In this document: positions 43,824-53,615 of the stretch, piece by piece
Position numbering within the stretch: position 1 is the stretch's first letter
Layout: every line of letters begins with the position of its first letter
DNA from: Pomphorhynchus laevis
Lineage: Eukaryota; Acanthocephala; Palaeacanthocephala; Echinorhynchida; Pomphorhynchidae
Direction of reading: 5' to 3'
DNA length: 64,000 nucleotides
Assembly: GCA_012934845.2 (NCBI GenBank)
Contig: WNNJ02000884.1
Span: 21,395-85,394 of the forward strand
The notes under the pieces: generated by a model
Database searches by the model: none
Seen by the model: only the letters and a program-made list of their open reading frames with translations
What the model was told of the DNA's origin: nothing
Made by a program: the position numbers and the translations under genes

Positions 43824-46695
43824 TCGATCTCGCGCCTAAGCATACTTTTCATCTTAGTCTATTCAATACTCGCTCCATTCTTCATAAAGCTGATATGCTT
43901 CTCGATATCTTCGATCAATTATCTATCGATATTCTCTGCATTACCGAATCCTGGCACTCTGACTCCGACGATCTTGCTATTCGTCGTCTATGTCGCTCTG
44001 GTTGTTCTCTAGTTGAATCAGCTCGTCAAATTACATCTTATACATCTACTGCGTCTAACCATGACGGTATTGTTGCCATTGCTCGTCACCCAATGTCTTT
44101 ACGTAAAATCAAAATTAACATCCGTTACACGTCGTTCGAATTACTCATATGCAGATTATCAACGCCTTTCCCTCTGGAACTTGTGATTGTATACCGTCCA
44201 GGTTCAGCTGCCTCATCACATATCTTCTTTAACGACCTTGTAGATCTAATGTATCACTGTTCATTGTTTTATACTCATTCTTTTGTTCTCGGTGACTTTA
44301 ACATTCGTCTTGATGGCCCGGCTGACTCTGACTCTATCACTTTAACTAATGTTTTTTCTGATTTTAACTATAAATTACTTTCAACAAGCCCAAGTCATAT
44401 TCTCGGCGGTGCTCTCGACATCATTGCTGTAACCAACTGCTTCAATGACTATACCTCCTTGTCAATTACTGATCCTGGTTTGACCGTAAATTTCCTTGTC
44501 ACTCTTACTCTTACTCGTCCCCATCCTCCTTCTCTGCCTTTACCTTTATCTACACCAAGTCGACCCTGGAAGCTTCTCGATATCCCTGTTCTCTGCACAG
44601 CCTTACTCAATTCTTCACTCTTTTCACTTCCTCTTAACTATCTCTCTCCCGATGATATCTGCATTCTGTTTGATTTTAAACTTACGTCGATCCTCAATAA
44701 CCTTCTGCCTAGTCGACTCCGCCGCTTTCAGCGCTTGCGCCATGCTCCCTGGTTCGATTCTGACTGTGGTCTTTCTAAGCGTCGACTCCATCACTCTTTT
44801 CGTATTTATAAACGCTTTCTTAAACGTTCACCCAACTCACTTCCTCCAAATCTTCGTGATTCCTACTTTTCTCAACGCCGTTCACATCTCATTCTTATAC
44901 GTACTAAACGTACTCTCTTTTGGCGAAATCAACTCGAGTCATCTTCCAACTCTAAATCTCATTGGAAAATCTTAAACTCAATTCTTTCACGATCATCTAC
45001 CCCTTGTAATATAAATCCTGATGAATTTTCTTCTTATCTACAAACTAAGCTATCTAATTTACTTTCCCCACTACCCGTAGCCCCCTTGTACCCACTCTTC
45101 TCTTTAAATACTTCCTTCTTAGAACTATTCCACCTTCTTCCCGTTTCGTCTGATGAAGTTTCTTCGGTTCTGCTGTCATTACCTAATAAAACCTCTCCTT
45201 CTGACCCGGTTCCCACTCACTTGCTTAAAAATATCTGCTTCTTTATCTTACCCTTCCGAACCACATTGTTCAACTCGTCCATCCGAAGCCTACATTTCCT
45301 TCCATCTGGAAATGCGCCACTGTTCGTCCTCTCATCAAAAAGCAATCTCTCGACTCCTCACTACCATCTTCGTACCGTCCTATTTCACTTCTCTCAACCC
45401 TCTCTAAACTCCTTGAGCGTCTCGTTCTTAAGCAAGTTAATACATATCTCTATTCCTCTAACTTATTTCCTCCCTTCCAAGCCGCTTTTCGCTCTAATTA
45501 CTCTACCGAAATTGCATGTCTTAAAGTTTATAACGACTTACTCATATCGCGCGATCATAAATTATGTAGTGTCATAGTTTCTCTTGATCTATCGTCTGCT
45601 TTTGACATCGTCGATCACTCGATTCTTCTCCATCGCCTTCGTCATGATTATGGCTTCTCTTTACCCACTGTATCATGGTTTTCTTTATATCTATCAAACC
45701 GTACATGTTCGCGTCTATTCTAACTCTTCTCTCTCCCATCCTTCATCCTCCCGACTGGTGTTCCACAAGGCTCCGTATTATGCCCTATACTGTTCTCTCT
45801 TCTTTTTGGTGATTTGTCTTCGATTTCTCATAAATTTAACTTCCATGTTATGCAATATGCTGATGACATTATCATCTATGCTCACGCACCTGTTTATCGT
45901 ATTCACGATCTTAGTGTTTCCGCTTCGGACTGTCTGGTCTCAATTTCCAATTATCTTTCTTCCCTTCACCTTTCTCTGAATCCTGATAAATCCAAAATTA
46001 TGTGGATCCTACCTCGACGCCTCGGCTTCGAACCTCCCTCCGTATCATTTAATTCTACAATTCTTCCTATCGTTGATAATCTCGTTTTCCTAGGCTTCCA
46101 TTTTGACAACCGACTTTCACTTAAACCTTTCGTTAGAGATAAAGTACGCTCATCTACCTTGATACTCCGCAACCTCCGTCAAGTTCGTAGATTGATCGAT
46201 TTCCCTTCTTGTATGACTCTCATATCATCTCTCCTTTTTTCTAGACTCGATTATTGTCTTAGTCTATTTTCTAACTCACCTAAATCCACTTTTCTTCCCC
46301 TACAACGCATCGTCAACGTAGCTGTCCGAATTCTTCTCCGTCTTCATCGTTTTGATCATACATCCAACCATCTTGCTTCTCTCGATTTGCCTACAATTTA
46401 TTGTCGTGTTCAAATTCGTCTTCTTATCGTTGCTTTCCGCCTTGTAACTTTTCATACCCCTTCATTTCTCAACCTTCCTTTTCTTGATAATTCTCGTCCT
46501 GTTTACTGTTCCTTGCGTTCCTGTAATTCCCTTCTTTTACATGTCCCAAACTACTCTACCTCCTTTGGACTCCGCTCCTTCCTGGTGGCTGCTCCTCTAT
46601 CTTGGAATCATCTGCCCATTCATATACGCCAATCAACTTCCCTGCAGTGCTTCAAACGACAAATCCGATCCCATTTAAACAATTTATCTGCTTGA
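43787..46695 (+). pseudogene. ORF2 of copy B
   Basis: Residues match copy A closely from MASHLSPLSSSLVDLAPKHT on. 43787-45577 is open, but from about 45290 the frame is wrong. RT resumes in other frames: IVSLDLSSAFDIVDHSILL (about 45575), GVPQGSVLCPILF, MQYADDIIIYAHAP (about 45850) and the C-terminus to 46695 (LSWNHLPIHIRQSTSL). The YADD and GDFN boxes are intact. Confidence 0.8.
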
Positions 46696-46790
46696 CTTTT
46701 TCATTTTTGTTTGTGGACTTGTAAGCGTACAGCTTGTACGCATTTGCCACATTAAATAAATTTGTATTGTTATTAATAAAGTGTATGAAT

Positions 46791-47510
46791 TTTTAACATA
46801 CTAAATAAATTATAAATATCTAGCCGACACTGAAATAAGAAAAACCGCCGATAATAATTATTATAAATACAGGGCTTTAACCGAAAAGGTCGTGCTTCCC
46901 GCTTATTGTACTACACAACACATTAAAAACAAAATATCAGTAACTTGTAATCCATGAATAAAGCTTCCTAATGTGATCTTGAACCGCATGTATCATCACA
47001 CTGTGACAAAGACTTATTGGCTTAGTGATAATGCAGCCAGGATGTCAAGTGGTAATGAGTTCCACAACTTTCACGATCTACGTCGCAATCGCGATACTAT
47101 CGTGGACCCTTAATTTGCCTTGTGAGTAACATGATTGAATAATTCCTATGACTTTGTCAGGCATTCATTTCGATTAATGTTTAGTTAAATACCGTCTTTT
47201 GCATGTTCCAAAATATTGCATAAAGGAAGGTATTAGGAAGATACGTACGTGCTTATTCGGCTTTTAACCGATGATAATCATAAGTCAAAATTTTTTACCT
47301 TTATTTGTTTATACAAAAATAAAATAAAAAATAAAAATGTGTAGTGCATATTACGAACTGAAACGTAAAATACCTCATAATAAGACAATTGTATAAACAT
47401 ATAAAAGGTATATCAAGTAAAAGGTTGTAAAAAATCGAAAGAAAAAAATATTTTTTCTCAAAAAATTTTTTTCTCAAATGTTTCAATTACAGACTGATTT
47501 TTTCATATTA
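46791..47510. other. Spacer with a small LINE C-terminal relic
   Basis: Minus-strand 47110-46990 reads STIVSRLRRRS, stop, KLWNSLPLDILAALSLSQ, a degraded Jockey-group C-terminus. The plus-strand 40-codon frame over the same DNA is its shadow. The rest is AT-rich with a TTTTTTCTC-type inverted run near 47450-47480. Confidence 0.5.
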
Positions 47511-47549
47511 TAAAAAAAGTGTTTATTTTTAAGTGGCAAATGCGTGCCA

Positions 47550-49018
47550 GCGCCCGCTTACATGAACACAACAAAACAAAACTGTGAATCAGGTGTCGAG
47601 AAGGTGTGAACGGAGGAGGTGTTTGAATGTGATAAAGGAGGGGCGCGGCGGACGTCGAGAGGGAGTTGATTCCAGGCGAGTGAGGCGGCGACGAGAAAGG
47701 ATCGGAGACTGTAGTTGTTGGAGTAAATAGGAACGTGGAGTAAGAGTTATGACAGGAACGCAGCGATAGCGAGGTGGGACGAGTGTCGTCTAAGAAAGGA
47801 AGGATGATGAACGACCGGGAGCCGGCAACGATGAGACGAAAAGTAACGACAAGGCGGAGTTTGATGCGGATGTGGATGGTGGGCCAGGAGAGTTGGGCAA
47901 AATATTTGGATGTGTGGTCGAAGCGACGGAGACGAAAGAGCACTCGAATGGCGGTGTTGATTATTCGTTGTAGGGGTAGGATTATGAATTTTGGAGAATT
48001 GGCAAAGGCTAAGGCAGTAATCGATTTTAGAGAAAAGAAGCGATGAAAGAAGAGACATACAAGAACGGAAGTCGATAAGGGGGCGGATACGGCGAATGTC
48101 ACGGAGAATTAAGTTAGATGAGCGGACCTTGTCACGGACGAAGGGTTGAAGGGAAAGGTGATCATCGAAATGGAAGCCTAAGAAAGTGAGATTGTGGACT
48201 ATGGGGATGATCGATGAGGCAAAATATACAGTGGGACAAGATATTTTGTGTTTACGTGGGAGAATCCACATTATTTTAGACTTGTCGGGGTGTAGAACGA
48301 GATGGAGATTGGAGAGACGTTTGTAGATGGAAGAAAGACAGTTGGATGCAGAAATGCTGATATCGTGTATGCGATGTGCGGGTGCATGAGCATAGATTGG
48401 AATGTCATCGGCGTATTGCATGACGTTAAAGGAGTAAGGTTTGATAAACGGACAGAGATCGCCAATCAGAAGAGAGAAAAGCAGGGGACCTAGGACTGAA
48501 CCTTGTGGACCCCGCAAAAAATAGTGATGTGAGGGGGGATGATGAATTAGAACATACGCGAAAGGAACGGTCGGATAGATATAAGGCAAACCATGCTACG
48601 GCGGAGGAAGAAAAGTCGTAATCATAACGAAGGCGAGAAAAAAGGACGGAGTGGTCGACAATGTCGAATGCGGAGGAGAGGTCGAGGGAGATGAGAACAC
48701 TATATAGAGCCTTGTCTCGAGAAATGAGTAAGTCGTTGTACACTTTTATGCATGCAATTTCTGTGGAGTGATTAGAGAGGAAAGCGGATTGGAAAGGAGG
48801 GTATAGATTGGATAAGTAGAGATAAGCGTTGATCTGTATTAAGTAGAGGCGTTCTAAGATCTTAGAAAGAGTAGGGGGTAGTGAAATGGGGCGATAGCAA
48901 AAAGAAGGAAGGGGTCGAGCGATTGTTTCTTAAGGAGGGGACGAACGATTGCGGATTTATAGTGTGAAGGGAATATACGACTGCGGATGGACGAGTTAAA
49001 CAAGGTTGTGAGAAATCG
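47550..49018 (-). pseudogene. ORF2 RT remnant of copy D
   Basis: Overlapping frames give VLISLDLSSAFDIVDHSVLF, MQYADDIPIYAHAP (with Pro after the YADD Asp where Ile/Leu is usual) and the C-terminus. No endonuclease. About four frame changes. Confidence 0.7.
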
Positions 49019-49024
49019 GGATAT

Positions 49025-49772
49025 CTAGGAAGGATTAGATTGAGAAGATTTGTTTAGACGGATGAATGCGACAGGAGAAATGTCCTTGAAAAAGGATGGT
49101 TTATCCGCAGGAACAATAGACGAGATGGATGGATCTGAAGGCGGAAACATCGTGGTCCAAACGTGCTTGTGGAGATAAGGAGTTGGAAGGCGTGATATTA
49201 GTGACAATGACGCAACGATCGCGAGAAGGAAAGCGCTTCCGTAAAGGAGGACGACTGACGTGAGTAGGTGAGATGACGATAGAAGAGCTGGCAGTTGATT
49301 ATTTTGAGGGATTTGGTTTGACGACGAGAGACATAGATGATAATGATAATAAAGAGGGTGGCACGCTATGTGGGGAAAGGTTATGAGTGGAAGGATAGTG
49401 GAGGTTGGTGGAGGTGATTTTGATTGATGGATGCAAGTTATTGAGAAACGAGACGGGAAGGACGGGACGTGGGGTGTCGAGGAATGATAATGACATAGAA
49501 TGGGAAGTGTATATGGTGGTAAGGTCGGTGTGTGGAGAAAGGACATTAGAAACGACGGGGGTAGTTTGAGTTGACGTGTTGGATGTTGATATATGCTTAT
49601 TGGAAAGGTTGCAGATTAGTTTGTTGGCACAAACACCACATACGAAGTCTTCTTTTGCCTTATTCTTGTCGCATGCGATTGTTGTCCAGACGCTGCAGTC
49701 GTGTATCGAGCACTGTACTTGCAGTTGTTCATAGTTGGTGTCGGTGTTAGTTGTTTTCTTACGTCCTCCCAT
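49025..49772 (-). pseudogene. ORF1 of copy D
   Basis: MGGRKKTTNTDTNYEQLQVQ, then CSIHDCSVWTTIACDKN and FVCGVCANKL: a Cys head like the other ORF1s. Open 157 codons to a TAA at 49299-49301, then the C-terminal half in another frame to LNKSSQSNPS. Differs from copy I at only a couple of residues in the first part. Confidence 0.7.
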
Positions 49773-49872
49773 AAACTTGTACGAATGTATTTCAATCTAT
49801 TTTAACCGATGGTTGTCGTCGATTGTTATCGTCGATGGTTGTCGTCGATGGTTGTCGTCGAAATAATCAAAC

Positions 49873-49959
49873 TTGTGTAAGAATTTAAATAGCCAAGACT
49901 TTTGTTTTAACGTATTGGCAAGTTAACCCAATACGTTAATAAAGAAATGCCGAGTTTCA
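49873..49959. other. Spacer with an 11-bp hairpin
   Basis: TAACGTATTGG (49908-49918) pairs perfectly with CCAATACGTTA (49928-49938) around 9 nt. It lies between the 5' end of copy D and the 3' end of copy E. Confidence 0.6.
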
Positions 49960-50857
49960 ATAAAGAAAGTTTTTATTTTTAAGTGGCAAATGCGATACCG
50001 CACGCGCTTACATGTCCACGAAAAAAATCTAAATCATATGTCGATAAAGTGCGAACGGAGGAGGTATTCGAATGTGATAAAGGAGGGAGCGCGGCAGACG
50101 TCGAGTAGGAACTTATTCCAGGCGAGTGGGGCGGCGATGAGGAAGGATCGAAGACCGTAGTTGTTGAAGTAATTGAAAACGGAAAGTTATAAGGAATGAC
50201 GTAAACACATAGATAGAGAGATGGTAGATGTCGTCTACGAAACGGAGGTTGATGAACGATGGGGAGGCGAAATTCGGATACGAAAAGTTACGAGAAGGCG
50301 GATGTGGATGGTGGGACAGGCGAGTTTGGCAAGATGTGTGGATCTGTGGTCGAAGCGAAAGAGAAGTTGATGATGTTTTGTAGGGGTATAAAAATAGATT
50401 TTGGAGAATTGACGAAAAGATAGGCAGTAATCGATTTTAGGGAATTAAATCGATGAAAGAAGATATATACAGGAACGGAAGTCGATAAGGAGGCAGATAC
50501 GTATGTCACGGAGAATTAAGTTAGACCAGCGGATCTTGTAACAAACAAAGGGTTGAAAGGAAAGGTTATCATCGAAATAGAAGCCTGAGAAAGTGACATT
50601 ATAGACTATGGGAATTATTAATGAGTCAATGGATACAAAGAGGAGATATCTTCGGTTGAAGGGAGAGGATCTACATCGTTTTTGACATTGTCCGAGTTTA
50701 GAACGAGATAATGATGATAAGGAAGGTTGTAGATTGAATAAAGACAGCTGGATGCAGAAAGTCCGATATCTTGTATGCGATAAGCGGATGCATGAGCATA
50801 GATGATGTAATCGGCGTATTGCATGACGTTAAAGGAGTAAGGTTTGATAAACATCAA
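49960..50857 (-). mobile_element. CR1/L2-like LINE, copy E (3' part)
   Basis: Runs on the minus strand from the RT catalytic region (MQYADYIIYAHAS, with YADD altered to YADY) to the 3' end (GTAAGCGCGTGCGG... near 50010). Strongly frameshifted. Its 5' end meets copy F head to head at 50853-50858. Confidence 0.75.
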
Positions 50858-52745
50858 TGCCCATGATTATTCGTCATTTCTCCAGACTAAAGTATCCACG
50901 TTGCTCTCTCACAAACCGGTCTCCATCCTATCCAACTCTGCCGCACCTAGCCTCATCCTTCTCGAACTCTTTCATCTTCTCTCTGTCTCACCAACCGAAG
51001 TATCATCTGTCCTCATGTTCGTTGCCCAACAAAACCTCACTTGGCGATCCCCTGCCTACTCACATATTAAAATCCATATGCTCATCGATATCCACTTTTC
51101 TCACAACCTTGTTTAATTCGTCCATCCGCAGTCGTATCTTCCCTTCACACTAGAAATCCGCAATCGTTCGTGCCCTCCTTAAGAAACAATCGATTGACCC
51201 CACCCTTCCTTCTAGCTATCGCCCCATTTCACTGCTCTCTACGCTTTCTAAGATCTTAGAACGCCTCATCTTAATACAGATCAACGCTTATCTCTCCTCA
51301 TCTAATCTGTACTCTTCTTCTCAATCCGCTTTCCGCCCAAATCACTACACAGAAATCGCCTGCATGAAAGTTTACAACGACTTACCAATTAGAGTAAGTA
51401 CTCTAATGAGTAAGCCGTTGTAATGACTTACTCATTTGAGTTAGTCATTAGATATAGTGTTATCATGTTCCTCGACCTCTCCTCCGCATTCGACATTGTC
51501 GACCACTTAGAGTAAGTACTCTAATGAGTAAGCCGTTGTAATGACTTACTCATTAGAGTTAGTCATTAGATATAGTGTTATCATGTTCCTCGACCTCTCC
51601 TCCGCATTCGACATTGTCGACCACTCCGTCCTCCTTTCTCGCCTTCGTTATAATTACGACTTTTCTTCCTCCTACGTAGCATGGTTTGCCTCATATCTAT
51701 CCGACCGTTCCTTTCGCGTCTGTTCTAATTCATCTTCCTCCCTTCCCATCCCTATTTTTTGCGGGGTCCTCAAGTTTCAGTCCCAGGACCCTGCTTGTCT
51801 CTCTTCTGCTTGGCGATCTCTCTCCGTTTATCAAACCTTTCTCATTTAATGTAAGGCAAAACGCCGATGACATCTTTATCTATAATCATGCACCCGCACA
51901 TCCCATGAACGATATCGGCATTTCGGCCTCCAACTGTCTTTCTTCTATCTACGAACGTCTTTCCAATCTGCATCTTGTTCTACACCCCGACAAGTCTAAA
52001 ATAATGTGGATTCTCCCACGTAAACACAAAATATCTTGTCCCACTGTATCTTTTGCCTCATCGATCATCCCGTAGTACACAATCTCATTTTCTATGCTTC
52101 CATTTCGATGATCACGTTTCCTTTAAACCCTTTGTCCGTGACAAGGTCCGCTCGTCTAACTTAATTCTCCGTAGCATCCGCCGTATCCGGCCCTTTATCG
52201 ACTTCCGTTCTTGTATGTCTCTTATTTCATCTATTCTCTTCCTAAAATCGATTACTGTCTCAGCATTTTCGCCAATTCTTTAAAATTCATCATCCCACCC
52301 CTACAACGAATAATCAACTCCGCCGTTCGAGTGCTCTTTCGTCTCCGTCGCTTCGACTACACATCCACATATCTTGCCCAACTCGCCTGCCCACCATCCA
52401 CATCAAACTCCGCCTTCTCGTAACTTTTCGCCTCATCGCTGTCGGCTCCCCATCGTTCATCAACTTTCGTTTCTTAGACGACACTCGCCTAACCTCGCTA
52501 TCGCTGCGTTCACGTCATACCCTCTTACTCCACGTTCCCAATTACTCCAACAACTATGGTCTCCTACCCTTCCTCGTCACCGCCTCACTCGCCTGGAATC
52601 AACTCCCTCTCGACGTCCGCCGCGCTCCCTCCTTTATCACATTCAAACACCTCCTCCGTTCACACCTTCTCGACACATGATTTACATTTTTGTTTTTGTG
52701 ATCATGTAAGCGTGCGCTGGCATTCATTTGCCACGTTAAACTAAA
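50858..52745 (+). mobile_element. CR1/L2-like LINE, copy F (from EN-RT linker to 3' end)
   Basis: Begins in the linker (HDYSSFLQTKVSTLLS-like), with VSPTEVSSVLM, FLDLSSAFDIVDHSVLL, a damaged YADD box (QNADDIFIYNHAP) and the C-terminus, ending at the 3' hairpin region (52708-52745). A 112-bp duplication lies at about 51397-51620. At least five frame changes. Confidence 0.75.
51397..51622 (+). repeat. 112-bp tandem duplication with an inverted core
   Basis: AGAGTAAGTACTCTAATGAG to GACATTGTCGACCACT occurs twice in a row (51397-51508 and about 51509-51622), differing at one or two bases. Each unit contains TAATGAGTAAG and its partner CTTACTCATTA, able to form a hairpin, inserted where other copies read TTACAACGACTTACTCATTT then TCGAGACAAGGC. 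Confidence 0.9.
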
Positions 52746-52917
52746 CCTTTTTTAAACAGAGAGATCATTAAGCAGAAGAGACAAAAGCAAAACACCTAGA
52801 AGAGAACCTTGTGGGATCCCGCAGAAAATGGGATGTGAGTGGAAGATGATGAAATAAAACATACGCGAAAAGAACGGCCGAATAGATATTAGGCAACCCA
52901 TGCTAAGGATAAGGAAG
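52746..52917 (-). mobile_element. CR1/L2-like LINE, copy G (RT sliver)
   Basis: About 170 bp of minus-strand RT around the GIPQGSLL box (FCGIPQGSLLGVLLLSLL) and FRSFRVCFISSSS-like words. Both ends are cut. Confidence 0.65.
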
Positions 52918-53185
52918 AAATCAATTCAGCTAACTGAGTCTACGTGTTTAATTCAATTATTAAATAAAAAAAAAACAAATAAATAAAAATCAATTAATAA
53001 AAATAGTAATGCTAAATCAATAAATCAAAATTTAATTACTAGATAATAAAAAATTATAAACAATTGTTATAAGATTTTTTTATAACCTACATCAAGTTAA
53101 ACTATAAAATAAAAATTTAAAATAAAATAAAAGTCAATTTTTATGAATTAACTGATAAATAACAGACGTTGTATGAGAATAAGAC
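52918..53185 (+). repeat. Interspersed AT-rich repeat, copy b
   Basis: Inverted relative of 5105-5327, starting CAGCTAACTGAGTCTACGTG and ending ACAGACGTTGTATGAGAATA. No coding capacity. Confidence 0.6.
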
Positions 53186-53458
53186 GACACTCGTCCAACC
53201 TCTCTATCACTGCGTTCCCGTAATTCCCATATACTAGACGTTTCTTGCTCGAATAACTACGTTCATCGATCTTTTCTTGTCACCGCATTACTCGCCTGGA
53301 AGAAGCTCTCACTTGACGTCCGCCGCGCTCCCTCCTTAATTGTATTCAAATGCCGCCTCCGTGCTGACCTCCTCGAAACATGATTTAGATTTTTTATTGT
53401 TATTGTGGTCATGTAAGCGTGCGCCGGCACGTATTTGCCACGAACAAATAAATCTTTT
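53186..53458 (+). mobile_element. CR1/L2-like LINE, copy H (3' end only)
   Basis: The last 60 codons of ORF2 (SRNSHILDVSCSNNYVHRS, LDVRRAPSLIVFK-like) and the 3' hairpin GCGTGCGCCGGCACGT followed by ATTTGCCACGAACAAATAAA. 5'-truncated, as is usual for LINE insertion. Confidence 0.7.
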
Positions 53459-53469
53459 TTAGGATTAGC

Positions 53470-53563
53470 GGTCGTCAAGAAGAACTGCTATGATATCAGG
53501 TTTCGGAACTATTCGTCGACCCAATACAGCAGTAGGCGTAGACACGTGCTAATAACTTATTCC
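53470..53563. repeat. About 97-bp interspersed repeat, copy b
   Basis: Relative of 12505-12600. It directly follows the tail of LINE copy H. Confidence 0.5.
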
Positions 53564-53615
53564 CGAAGATGAAATTTGATTATCTAGTATTATATTGTAA
53601 TGCAAAGTATACTAT

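Larger units (their letters stand above)
42060..46790 (+). mobile_element. CR1/L2-like LINE, copy B (full length, broken)
   Basis: Leader box TGACCTTAAAAAAGTTTGAG, 20-bp repeat array, ORF1 (to 43823), ORF2 (43787-46695), 3'UTR with GCGTACAGCTTGTACGC hairpin and an AATAAATT-type tail to about 46790. Close relative of copy A with the same ORF overlap. ORF2 has about three frameshifts (near 45290, 45580-45815). In the endonuclease the SDH box reads TVN, so nuclease function was lost besides the frame breaks. Confidence 0.85.
47511..49872 (-). mobile_element. CR1/L2-like LINE, copy D (ORF1 fused to RT by deletion)
   Basis: The minus-strand 5'UTR has CGACGACAACCATCGACG units (49865-49801). ORF1 (49772-49025) then passes at about 49020 directly into late RT sequence (ISRFLTTLFNSSIRS), skipping the ORF1 end, the whole endonuclease and the RT fingers. 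RT palm and C-terminus follow to the 3' hairpin (47570-47535: GTAAGCGGGCGCTGGCACGC). It shares with copy I an identical ORF1 and the same stop after KPNPSK. Confidence 0.8.

Noticed and set aside
46990-47110. Plus-strand 40-codon frame MYHHTVTKTYWLSDNAARMS as a host exon
   Set aside because: The reverse strand over the same bases reads a typical LINE C-terminus (KLWNSLPLDI), which explains the open frame.
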